DNA of 64,000 bases from Oreocharis arfaki (lineage: Eukaryota; Chordata; Aves; Passeriformes; Paramythiidae): positions 1,008,210 to 1,072,209 of the forward strand of contig VZRR01004497.1 in assembly GCA_013398015.1 (NCBI GenBank), given 5' to 3'. This document shows positions 39,354 to 52,000 of this stretch, one piece after another. Made by a program: the position numbers and the translations under genes. Each line of letters starts with the position of its first letter. The stretch's first letter is position 1. The notes under the pieces are model-generated. The model did not search any database and was not told the origin of the DNA. It was given only the letters and a program-made list of their open reading frames with translations.

Positions 39354-39359
39354 AAGTAT
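39354..39359. repeat. Target-site duplication, left copy (AAGTAT)
   Basis: Directly abuts the TG start of the LTR. The matching copy is at 39894-39899. Confidence 0.85.
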
Positions 39360-39893
39360 TGTGGCACTGTACCCCCTCTTACTGATCACTTCCTGCCCTC
39401 TCCATGGGGTCTCCCTCCTTCCCCTACCCCTAGTCCTGGCCACTCCTCGAGTTCTCTCTATTGGTTCCTGTATCCCAACACCGCCCATGTACCACCCCTG
39501 TGCCCTGAAACCATTTGCCCATGTGCTCTCCCCACCCCCCCGGTACCCGGGTAAACTGAGGCTCCAAGCCATGTGACTCTCTCTCTCGCTCTCTCTCTCT
39601 GCCCTTGGGAGCAGCCTGCCAACAGCTCCTCTCCTCTGCCTTTGGGGGCCAGCCCGTGTGCTGGCCTCAGGCTTTGGGGAGGCAGCATGGAATAAAGACC
39701 TTTGCAGTGCCATGAGGAGAGCCTTCTCACCTCCTTTGCCATCACTGAAGTTGCAGGCTGGCAGCTGGAGCAGCGGTGCGGGGAGTCCGAGATGGACTGC
39801 AGGAGGGCAGAGAATCCCTGCCTCGTCCCAAGAAGCCCCCGCTGCGCTCCCAGGGAAAGCTGCAGCAGCTAAGCAACACCCAGCGCTGCAACG
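39360..39893 (+). mobile_element. Solo LTR of an endogenous retrovirus (534 bp)
   Basis: The block begins TGTGGCACTGTACC and ends GCAACG. It is flanked on both sides by the identical hexamer AAGTAT (39354-39359 and 39894-39899), a perfect 6-bp target-site duplication. It is much more GC-rich than its surroundings. It carries a CT microsatellite (about 39578-39600) and an AATAAA at 39691-39696, placed as expected for the R region of a sense LTR. The final CG instead of the canonical CA is explained by one substitution. No internal retroviral sequence or second LTR is present, so this is what remains after LTR-LTR recombination. A 6-bp duplication is typical of alpha- and betaretrovirus-like (class II) elements. 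It contains no viral genes. Confidence 0.85.
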
Positions 39894-39899
39894 AAGTAT
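39894..39899. repeat. Target-site duplication, right copy (AAGTAT)
   Basis: Identical to 39354-39359 and directly follows the LTR end. Confidence 0.85.
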
Positions 39900-42800
39900 G
39901 GCACTGACTTAAAAATAAAAGCACAGTCTTATGTTTTACCTGGATTTGGGTATTTCCTCTGAAATTGAAACATCAAAACATGGACTTGTTCTTGCTTTTG
40001 ATTTTTTTGAAAAATTGAATTAATAACTAATACTTTGAGATTTAGGCTTTTCAAAATTTAGAGTAAAGAAGAATGAGTATTCTCTTCATTTTTATAATTC
40101 AATAACTGCCACAGCTGTAACTTGATGGGATTTGCATTGGACAGCAAGGAACGAACAGTAAACTCCTGTCCTCTTAAAGACTGCTCCTTCTGAAATCTAA
40201 TAGCAACAATTTATCTGCCCTAGCAGATTTTCCACTGTTGTTCATTCAAACAGGTATGCAAACATCTGGGGATGTTAGTTTTTAGGTTAAAGAAATAAGT
40301 TTTTTTAACTGCAGCCCTAGACCCTGTTTGAGTCAAAATAAAAAATTTGCATTATGTATAGTAATTACATTTCAAATCCTGTTATACCAACTCGTTCTTC
40401 AATTGACATTATCAATGTTTTACTTAAATGTATAATGCCGGAACTTAAAGTATCATTTAAGAAGTGTATTTTATTTTTTCAGAAGGTCACTGAGACCTTT
40501 TATGAGTCATTACAGATATTCCTAATCTCCTTGATATTTTTATTTTGAAAATTTTCTAATGTTAATAACATGAGTTTTGCAAAACAAGAACTCTTTTTTT
40601 TTTTTTAATCCTATATTTTATGTTTATTGCATGAGAGAGTGCTTTCAACTAAAACAACCTTCATGACATCCTTATGGTTTGATGTTTGTTTGATGTTGAG
40701 AAGTTTTTCACTCTTGCTCGCACTCATTCATTCAAATAATACATTTGTTGCTGGAAGGTTGGCCATGTTAGTGTCTTCCTAGAAAAATGATGGCCATCAT
40801 TCTTTGTTTATGAATCTTTACAGTTGATTTGAAACAGCTCCTCAGTTGAAAATGCAGAAATCTACTAATCTGGGGTTATAGGAATTTACAATTAGTTTAA
40901 ACATGGAAGTTAAAAAAGAAATTAAAAAATGAGGAGAAAATAAGCCTGAGGACTTTGGATTACTGTTTTTAACGACGTTTGGGTTAGCATACAAGTTTCC
41001 AGTATGCAGGATATTAACCTCTGTTTAACTTCAGGTGTTTTGTTGCTATCATTCTTTCTTTTCTGCAATCTAATAATGACATTTTTAATTCCTAGACACA
41101 ATATCAAATGAAATCTGGGGCACCCTGGCATGTCTGTCCACTGTAATTACTTTTTTAAGTTTTTTTTTTTTGTTTCAGTGACGAGTTGACCTTCTGAAGT
41201 TCCAGCTGTCATGTAGTAATATACATGACAACATGGTATTATTAAATGCTATAGCAACCTTCATCTTCACATATGTACTTGTCCTTCGTTATTGCCATTC
41301 ATGTGTCTGGGTAGTTCTGTTATGGATGCTGAAATGATGAAGTAGCTGCAGAAACTCTGTCACTTCTTGCAAATGTAATGTCTGACCTTCATAGCTGTAC
41401 TCTGCCACTGGGGGCCAGAGATAAACAACTCATCTTGTTGGCACTTCTGTTCCCGTGGGCAGATGTACACTCGTGAGATCATCAGGTTGAAGTCACTCTG
41501 TGGACTTTGACTACTTAACTGCTTATTAGGGAAGCATTAAAAAGAAATGACAAACCTAACAAGTAACTGAGCAAACCAGGTTGTGCTTGTGTTTGGAATA
41601 ATATTGTTTGGTGTCATGCACGGAAACACCAGTCCACTCCACTCCACAGTATGGTTCCTCATGGAAGTAGTCTCTGCTCTGTAAACTGTGGTCACTCATT
41701 GCAGATATTGAGCTGTGGCTGGCTCTTAGCTGTTTGAGACAGATCTTCAAGCCTGAAATAGAATATTCCTCTGACAACCGGAGACCTGTGTTGCTCCTCA
41801 GGAAGGCTGAGATCTCCTCTGTGCCAGTGATATCAAAGGTTACTGCTGCCTGCAACTAAATTTCTCAGAGATGATTATTCAGGCCATGTAGTTTTTTATA
41901 TCCTGCAACTTTAATGCTTTTGAAGGAGGCTGGTTGTTACTTCAGTGGCAGTTGAATGAAGTTTGGATCAGTTCACTCTCCCTGAGTCTGCTATTAGTTC
42001 ATTATTGAAATATTTGCTTGTAACGAAGCTTGTATTAATTTGATTCATTCTGGCTTCAAAGAATTATGATTTTTTTTTTTTTTTTTTAAACTGGAAAATT
42101 TTATGGCCATCTGTAGATATAAAACAATGTGTAGGAATGAAGTTCTCAGTTAAATGGTTTTTCATTGGCCAAGCACAATATGATACTATTTACCTTCAGA
42201 AATTTGATTTCTTTCTCTGATTAACTACAAATAGTAGATCTAAACCAGTAACTATTGAGGAGTTTATCATGCACCTGATGTTAGTTATTGCTGTTATACT
42301 TGTAGTGAGAGATATCTCATATTATGTGCTTGACAAAGGATATGGATAATATACAATTAGAATGGCTGCTTCCTAACTGCTTGATCCAGGGACCTTTTAC
42401 TTGTATAGTAAAACAGTACTTTTCAAAAAGTGGCATAGAAGATCTCTAGTAAGTTGTATCACATTAGGTATCAGGTTATGTGGTCCAATGGACAGAGTAG
42501 GAGTTGAAGTGTCATAAGATACTGTTTTGCATTAGATTTGACATGACATTATTACTTCACTGTTTTAGGCCTTAGATTAGCTCCTTTCTAAATGGGAATG
42601 GCAACATCTCACAGTTTGGGGAGTGAGCTGATCCTTCTGAATGAAAAGTGTTAGAAATAAATAATCCACCAATAATCCACACTTTTTTTGATGCTGATTA
42701 GGGCATTAAAGAATAATATACTTAATCTAGATAAGCCTTTTTAGTGTTTATTACATTTTATAAACACAGGAGGTAGTCTTGTTTTTCTGTTAGGTATGGA

Positions 42801-45800
42801 GCTTAGGAGCCTCTGTGGGCAACAAGTGAGACAGTACTATCCATTACACCCAAAATGTACCCCAAAGTTATAAGAAGAAAAAGAAACTTCAGAAAAGGAG
42901 AAGGAAAAAACCATATTTTAACATTTTTGAGTTTATAATATTTGGAATACAGAAGAAAACGTCTGAGTTTCAAAGCATGTTATTTACCACACTCAAATTG
43001 GAGCTCAGGGGAACTTCAGAGGATGCACTGCTTAAAATATTATTCAACAGAAAGTGTGATAAAAAAATTAAAGATTAAAAGTTAGTCACAAATAATCAGA
43101 AAAACAAGGCTTTCCCCCAAAGCATATCTTTAAATATTAACTACACTAACTTTTGATCTTCACACTTAATTCAAATTCAGGATAGATTCCAGACCCAAAC
43201 TGAGAGCAAATGCTGATATATTTCTCCCCTCATTTGCAAGATCTCTCCTCAATGCCATATTGCTTGTTTACTTCTCTATGATGCTCCATTTATCTAGTTA
43301 TGTTCTGTAACACACAGGCTTTAATATTTTATCATGGAAGCTGGACTCCTGGGCAAAGAGAAGGCTTCATCTCTTGAGATTGCCTAGATCATAGGCCAAA
43401 AAACGAGGCCATAGACATGCTTTCCTCTGACTTGAATGTGAATTAATACTTCAGATTTCATTTTGGCATCAACTACCCACTCTACATGCCGCCTGCTCTG
43501 TTTCCCTTGCTCACTCTCTGACTGTCGGTCTCTCAGTGTTGATTTCAGCTCTTGGGTTTTCCCCTCTCCTCTTCACTTTCACTTCTCCAAAATCATTGGA
43601 AATCCTACCTGCTGTCATTTTATTTTCCAGTTCTGTGCTAGGCCGTTTCCTATCCTGCTTCTTTCCCTTGTACTCCCTGCAAGCAACTCTCATGATCTCC
43701 TGATAATTTCTTTCTAGTTCCTAGCAGTGATAATACTGACTTTGGCTACATGTCCTTTTTCCAAATCCAGACTAGTTTCAGCATTTTTTCCTCTGTTCCT
43801 TCTTTCCTGTTTTTTTTTTTTTTTGGCATTTTTTTCAGAGACTGGTGTTATTTCTATACTTGCAAACTTACTCTCTGCTGTCAAACTACCTTCTCCTTCC
43901 CAGTCACCCCCATCCCACCTCTGTGATATCTCTTCGTGTATGGCCAACCATTAATTGAAGTCCCTAAAGGGTCTATATTTTTAACCTTTGCATTTATATA
44001 AATACAAAAGTTTTATTTTATGCATTCACGTATATATATGTAAGGATATGTACAATGTATTAAAAGAAGACTAACTATCCTTTCTGTTGTATAGTCACAG
44101 ATCCACATCCCATTTTTGTCTACAAGGCAAAATGTCTTCTGCTTTCCTACTTCCTTCAGACCTGTAAAGGGCAGTGTATTTTTGGGTACTGTCTTTGCCT
44201 CTCCTGCACGTTACAGCCAATTGTTGCAGATATTTTCTGATATTTCCAATCCAATTGCACAGGTAACTTTTTTTCTAATTTTCTGTGTCATGTATTATAA
44301 CATCTATTTCGGCACGGGAATTGCTGCCTTACTTTGTTCAAATGTGCAGGACACAGTTTTGAACTTTGTTAAGAATTTTTTTCTTCCCCCAGGCCATTGC
44401 TAAGACTTTATCACTTCTTTAGCACATTGCATACAAACTCCATTTCACAGCTCCTTCCCAGCCAACCCACCACTTTTTCCACTGTGGCTGTACCAACTTC
44501 TTCCTCTGAAGTAACCTAAGGTGCCAATTTCTTTCTATCTTTTAATTTTCTTAAAAATACCATCACTCTCTTTTCATGCTGCCATCTTACCTCTGTACCC
44601 TCCTTCGAAATCTTTATTTTCTCTCTGACTTTTTACAATATTGTTAGGTGATGTGAGCAGAAAGGCTGATGCTGACCAGAGGCAGGCAGCTCAACTCTTT
44701 GTCATCCCCCCACAACGAGGTGAGGTTCAGCTGGCTTTTGTACTGCTGCCTGGTTTAAAGGAGACATCCCTAAGTAGTGCCTGCTGCCCATGGCAGAGAA
44801 TGAGGGCAACTCGCTGCATTCTGTGATGTGAATCACATAGGCAGCTCAGAGGAACTTCTTGCTTTCGCTGCCAGGATGATTCCCTGGCCAACTGATGGAT
44901 GAAATCCTCCATGTGTGACTTCATGGTATTTCTTCTTCAATTATCTTAGAGACTTCATAGGTTCCTATATTGTCCTACTGCTAATAGGAGTCCTGCTCCA
45001 TAACCTAGTCTCCTAGATCTTGCCATAGCATGAATAATATAGATGTGTCAAGCTATAGATTAAAGTTAATGGAGTTATAGTTTACAGATTAATGATTACA
45101 GAACAAAGATTTGATTGGTTTTTTTGTTTGTTTCCTAAGGCACAATCTTGTTCTATTGAAAAATTCTGGAGACTCATTAAATCATAAAATCTACATTATT
45201 TCCTGAAAGAACATCACTGCATTGGCAGTAAATTGTTTGCTATTATTGCTTTTATTATTATTTTGTTCTATCTACAGAGTTTAATTTTTAATTAAAAAAT
45301 TTTAACCAGTTCTAGACCTAGGAAAGATGCTCTGCTTTTTGGGCTGATACCTGAGTTTTCAGAACTGAACATTTTTCCTTCTCATCAGTTAATACCAAAG
45401 AAATTCACAGAAAAACTCACTGCTGGTGTCCCAATCTGTATTGATCAGCTGACCCACCCTTTGGCCAGGGAAAATGAAAAAGCACTCGCACTGTAAATTT
45501 TTTGTATGAACTACATAGCACTTTGTCACTCAAAGAAGTATCAGGAAGGTTTGTTGAGATCTGTGCGTGTATTGCTGTGCTGTGTCACCAAAGACTACTC
45601 TGGATTTAATGGAAAACCTGAACTGACTAGCGAGAGGAAGGAAATGTTGTGGTGTATTGACTTTGCATTGTACTTTTCTTTTTGTTTCTTCATTTGATTG
45701 CATAGATTAACTGTCAAAAAGAAAAAAAATAGCATTATACAACAGGTCAGTGCTTTTTAGATGTCACCTGTAGATTCCCACCAGAGTCAATGGAAGTTTT

Positions 45801-46079
45801 TTCATTGTCTTTAACGAAGGAACATGTAAGACTTGATTTTTCTTGCAGAAAGGAGGATCCTTTCAAAAAGGGAGCAGTAATATCAATCAGTGCTGCTGAT
45901 GCTGCTGGTGGAAGGCGAGGTGCTTTCCAAACTTGTGGTGTCTCCAGGTGAGCATAGGTACCTTGCTGCAGCCTTGGATCTTGCAAAAGCCTTACTTCCA
46001 GCCTTAACACTTCATGGTTAAAAATACTACTAACGTTTTATTTATCTTTTTCGGAATGAAATGCGTACCTTTCTGTTTG
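39900..46079. other. Intergenic sequence with a pyrimidine-biased segment
   Basis: No gene is recognised. From about 43460 to 44600 the + strand is markedly C/T-rich (many TTCC, CTCTCC and T runs), then returns to AT-rich sequence. A CTCF-like TGCCACTGGGGGCCAG motif is at about 41404-41419. Several T runs are present. Confidence 0.5.
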
Positions 46080-46094
46080 CCGGCAGATGGCAGT
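46080..46094 (+). promoter_or_regulatory. CTCF-binding-site-like motif
   Basis: CCGGCAGATGGCAGT differs at one position from the common vertebrate CTCF core CCASYAGRKGGCRSY. It lies in the gene desert. Binding cannot be judged from sequence alone. Confidence 0.35.
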
Positions 46095-49000
46095 GGTGTA
46101 GGAGTGTTAAGCATGACCAGCAAAAACCCCAAGGGCTTTGCTGCGGCTGTTTTCAGGCTGCTGTGTACTCAGTCTCTTCCAGCTGCGAGGGGATTATGAG
46201 CATATTTCTCCTTGGTCTGCATAAGTTGATTCATCTCATCAGCACTTTCTGATCAATTGATACATTTTTGAAAGCGTGTTTTTGGCAATTGCTTTCTAGT
46301 GTGTGAAATGATACCATCTTGGGTATTGATGAAAATGGATGCTAATGAAATAAACAGAAGCACTTTTTACATGGCCCTTCCCTAGTGACACAGGAGCATT
46401 GAGCATCTTCAAGCGTGTTTTCCTCTTACAAATGGCCAGGTGAACATTTTCTGATTTGTGTATTTGTCTTTTAAAAAATCTGTTTGCATCACAATGCAGG
46501 ATTTGAAATCGACTTGTTTTGATAACTTTTAATTTCTAAGGAAGTGTCACTCTGCATTTTTCAGGAGTGGCTTTATGGGAGGGGGACATAATGAGCTGTT
46601 AACCCCTTGTTTGCATGAGTGGATATGGGTGTCGCTTCCATCTGCAGTCCTGACTCCAGAGCCTCCTCCCACTCAGGTCAGGGCTGGAGGGGTGCCTGTT
46701 TCCACAGTGTGCTCTGCTGATGAGTCATGCCCTCCAATACACAGACGCAGAAGGTAAGTGTGTGTTTTGGTTTCACACTGAACCCCTCTGCTCAACTACT
46801 CTCTGACCCTGAATATACCTGCACTCTACTGGTTTACTGATTTTGTATGTTAATTAAAAACTATTAAAATGCATTCAATGCGAGGCCAGAATTGTTTTCA
46901 TTTTGCAAGTGCCAGTCATCCCACTGCCTTTTTTGTGTTTGAGCCTTTTCATGATTCAGAATACTGAGTGTTTCTCTGCTTATGTCCCCGACAGTGGGAG
47001 AGATGCAAGACTGACAGAATAGGGTGCCTCACAAATTTGGCTGTTGCTTCTGCTCCTCTCTTTAGTGCAGCTGAAGTCTGGCATCATGATGACTCTCTTT
47101 TATGCAACACTTTATTTTGTAAGTGTACCAAGTGTTTCTCAAAAGTTCTTGGAGTCAGCAGCTCAGCTTCACTACACCTGGTCGGGGGCTAGCTGGCTTC
47201 CCAGTGGATGGAGGAAAGAGGCAGATTGTCTCCAGCCATGACTAGGGTCTTAAGAACATTGAAACAACTCCCAGAGGCTCTTTTGGTTTCGTTGTGTAAA
47301 GAACTTTAAAACTCCTAGTCTCTAGACTTTGCATTTAGACTTTCGCTGCAGGCTTTTTGGTCAGATGACTAAATTGAGGTGATATAGAGCTCTACCACAG
47401 CTAGGATTTTGAGTGAAGACAATCAACTTGTGTAGCTATTCCTCATAGTTCTAGAATTAATCTAGAAAAAAAAAAATTGTTCAAGAAGGAATTTGAGTGT
47501 TAAGCAGTTGTATAAGTAAATGACTGAAGTGGGATGTTTTGCACAGAATTATCAGTCTGGAGGAAAACGTGAAAAAAGTGGAGAAACTGTTAACTGTAGA
47601 TGAACAGTGTGCAAGTGCACATTTCTCTGTAATAAATCCTAGCTAACCCCATTTTCTTTTGAATTGTAAGTAAGCATATAAATATAATTTACTGTTAAGT
47701 GTAACTAAATATGAGAAAAAATGCTTCTAAGAGACTCCATATTAGCAATGACAGCCTTAATTTTATTTAATTTTTCTGTGTTTTCCTTATTCCCTGGGTT
47801 GGCTTCTCATGGCAATACAAATCATGGCCCTGCTATATGGCAACAAGATCTAAACAAAGGGCAACCCACAGAGGGGATATTGAATCACTGGTCCTGCTGC
47901 TTACTGGCATCTGAAACTTAAGAAGCTATGGTTACTTCTGTTGTTTTTAAACTTCTACCATGTTTAGATAGGAAGTGCCAAATACCAGCTGATATAAAAA
48001 TTGATTTGATCTTTCGTTCAGAACCTTTATTGGGAAAAGATTTTTCCATTACATTTTTATTCATTTACCTGAGGAGCAAGAGGGACCAGAAAGCCTGTTG
48101 TCAACTATCACTTGACAACTAAAGCCAAGCATGTAATTGGTTATGTATCGTGAATTTTATATAGGTCACTGGCCTTTCTGGAATATGCAATAATTAGGAT
48201 TTTCTACTTATTTTGATGTTTCATGTACAAGGAATTCTGTCTTCCACGTAGTAGCCTGCAGGTCATTTTATGCTTCAAAATAATTGAAAATAGGTAGAAA
48301 AATGAGGGGTTGTCAAAGATTAAATTAGTTCTTAAAGGAAAAAAATTAGTTCTCGAGTACACATCGTGATTTGGTGGTTGTTTGTAAGCACTGAGCACAC
48401 TGGGGTTCTAGGATGGGGATACAGAATTTTACTGCAATCAAATAAAGACTGCTCGCATTTTAATGATTTAACATAGTGCTCACAGGGCCAGTGAGCTGCA
48501 TCAGTAAATGCTTTCTTTAAATACCAAAAACTGTTCATGTGAATAATCAACATGCTCATGCAGTTCCAATATTGTTTGCTTTGTACTATACCTTTTAATT
48601 TTTGATGATGCTGCCATTTTGAGAGAGAATTTATGCAGTGTATTACAGGGGAGGTATGTTATACTTAAGGTGAAAATGGGCTCACTGTATCCAAGATGAA
48701 ATAAGAATTTGAGAACCATTTCTCTATTCTCTATTAAAACCTATCCATGAATATAAAAGGAGGTACATGTTTGTCCATGGAAGAATATGTGTGTCTCAGA
48801 AAAATGCAAGCATCCTTAGTCCTCACTCGCATGAAGAGAATAGGGGTGGAGGGGGGGTAGGGACTGCACTTTTTCAATCTTGTTGGATGAAAATAATATG
48901 CAAAGTTCAAATCCAAAGGAAAACAGCTAACAAGTGTAGAAAAATAGGGTGGTAGAGGGAAGATTAATAACCTGTGTAACGTGTTTTGTGGTTATTTCAT

Positions 49001-52000
49001 CTCTGAGGAGCAGTGAGGTCTTACACTCCAAGTCAGTGAAGGGGCCGGAGGGGGCTGGTGCTGTGGGACTAGAGAAGCTGGGACAGGGAAGCAGGGAGAG
49101 GGAAAAATCTTGGTCATTGTTGGAAACATTAGCAAGCATCGTGTCAAAAGCGTAGTAAAAAGAAATGGGTGACATTGCAAATAAAGGCAGAGGTGCCTGC
49201 AATGGTAGCCAACCATTTCGGTGACAAGAAGTGCCCTCACACCAGCAGCACAGTGGTCATGCTCTCCAGTCTCCCACAGGGACAGGGCAGCGTACAGGCA
49301 CCATCAGAAAGAGATGCCAATTTCCTATCTAGGTGTTGTGCAAACAGTGTCTGCAGATACCTGTTGAAACTGTGTTCTTGCAATGCAGTTAGAGCTGCGT
49401 GAGACGTGCTCATGATCTGTGAAGGAGAGGGAACTTAAGCAGACAGGTAATATTGCTATGTACTTTGTGTCCTCTTGATGGAAACCAGATTTTAATGAAT
49501 CCAGTGATGTTTTGGAATGCAGTAAACTCTACTAGAATATTATTTTTATGATTACCAGAAATGCCATAACATTTCAGGGTACTAGTTCCTGCGGGTAGAT
49601 TTATATGATTGAAAAATCTTTGAGGAGAACAGATGTGAGTACTGGAACCAAATGAGAACATGTATTTCTCACATCTGTCCCTTTAATTTTCTGCATTTTT
49701 GTGACTCTGTCTGGAATTGTGGGATGCTATATCTGTCACATGCCAACAGATGGCAACATTATAAGTCCATTTTTAAAGACAGAAATAACCAACCTCTCAG
49801 CTGCTCCAAATTTAGTCAGGAAAAAAAAAAGTAAAAAATTAATTGCATATTTCTATGGATGTAAAATAATTTTGTGTGCCAGTTAAAAACACATCAAACT
49901 ACTCCAGAAAATCTTCACCAAACCCCCCACAATCACAGGAACAGTTCCTTCTTTTTTAATAATTCTTCCAACACCTCCTGTATTTCATTCTTTTGCATAC
50001 TTTATGTTAAATTTAATATTCAGTGCTGTTTGACCTGGTTTTATTACGTTAGCCTTTCATGAGTATGTATGAAACAATGTTCGGTGATGTTTCCTAAGCC
50101 TTTTGAGATCTCAGAAGTAATAAAACTTTAACGTAGATAGACATCTCAGGTGTTTTCTATTGGTTTCCTTAATATGTTTGTATAATATTTTATCAGAAGC
50201 AGCAACAGCAACACAGAAGTCACAGGGTGAAATCCCATTGTTTCACATTATACAGAAATCTGATGAGATGAGCCATTGATCCTGCTAGCTTACATATGAC
50301 ACTTTACAATAAATAATGCTGAATGGGATTCAGAGCGAGCCTTCACAATTTCTGAATAAAGCGTTTGCTTGGCTGGCTGCAGCTCCCTCGCTCACATCAC
50401 TGAGCCATGCCTGCTGCATTGATGGGCTGGGAGGCTCATGGCAGCTTCTCCAGCCTGCTCAGCAATTCACAGAGTGACTCCAGGGGGTAGCACAGCAGTG
50501 TTGGGTGATGAAATGAGGTGGAAAGTGAAGATATCTCTGGAGGAAGACCTTAAAGTGTTGTGGTAGAGGTGCAGCCTAATTGGGCAAAATCTTTAGGGGA
50601 TCACCATCTTGCTTGAAATTGTGTGCCTGCTTCAGAGCTTATTGATTTTTTTTGTTCTGTGTGTGTATAGTTTTAAAATGTATATTGTAGACCCAGCAGT
50701 TCTACTTTTTAGTGTATTATTCTAATTTGAAGTATCTTCATTGAAACAAAATATTTGTCAGGTATACATCCTTCATCTGGTTTTTAAAAATACTGTTCCT
50801 TGAAATTAAATTTGTGAGCAATCAGTCTGTAGGGATAATCTGCAAAAATCCGAGGTATAGGCAGTCAGAAATAGGGGCAGTACTGAAAGCAGGGACATGC
50901 TGTGGATAGGGGTAGGAGTGTTGCTAGTGGATTGGCCCTTCAGGCTAAACTTTATGTGTTAATACAGGTGGCGTTTCTTCATCTTCAGGTGGGTGTATGC
51001 ACAGGAAAGGTGTTTGTTCGAGGTCACATTTTTTACCAAGACATTCTCAACACTTAAAAGTGAAAAATCCTTTACAAATATGGATGATTGTTGCTATTAT
51101 TGTGCCTGTTATTATGATGCGTGTGTAAGTGTCAGCACCTACTTCGAGTTCTACAGCACAGTATCCTTGAACTGAAGAGTTCAAAGAATGTAATCCAGGC
51201 AGGACTCTTGATTTTGCTACAAAGCAAAGACTAATGACACCACTGTAATTTGGCTTTAGGCCAAAACCTGTTGCCTTTCATAATTAATTGGCTTGTTAGC
51301 TCATGGAGAAGAATGTGTGTAGGTTGTGCTAAATGGTGTCAAGTCTCTCTTAGAAGGCAGTACACTGCGCCTCAAGGGTCTGCTCTTGAACTTTTTCTTC
51401 ATCGCTATCAGGCAAGTCGGCGGAAAAAGTACTGTGTGTTTTTGATGGTTAGGGCATCTGTGACAGCAACTGCTTTTCTTCCTGCTGAATCTTAAGTCCA
51501 GTTTCCCTCAAATATGAACCATTGGCAGAGATACTGCCCAAACTGTGTATCTGGCTTTTTAAATGTATTACGCTTAGAAATTAGCTGTTCCACCCACAGT
51601 ATCTCAGTAGGACCTATGGGAAGCAGCTCTGTGGTGTGCCCCACACCACCTTAGCTCTACATTTCTGCCATGTCCCAGTTATGAAATGTGAGATGGTCCA
51701 TTCCTGTATTCCCCTCCTGGAGTCCGGTTCATTCCCATTAGGGGACCAACAAAGTCACCTGCTTCTCTTCAGCTGGATTATCCTTTAAAGTAAAGCTAAT
51801 ACCTGGAAGTGAGAAAGGATGGTGCCTCTGTCTGTGGGCTTGAGGACCAAGAAGAGGAGAGCCCCCAGGTTCCCTGGCTTCCTAAAAAATGTCCTGCAAG
51901 TACCCATTTCTGGGCACTGTCTTATGTTTCTAGCAGCTGGGGGAAAGTTGCTGTGTTTCACCAAAGAACTGTCTCATTTGATTGTGTATTTGATGAGCTA

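Noticed and set aside
46575..46757. Open frame ending near a good donor-like AAGGTAAGTG, considered as an exon
   Set aside because: No acceptor, no partner exon and no recognisable protein. Donor-like strings are common by chance.
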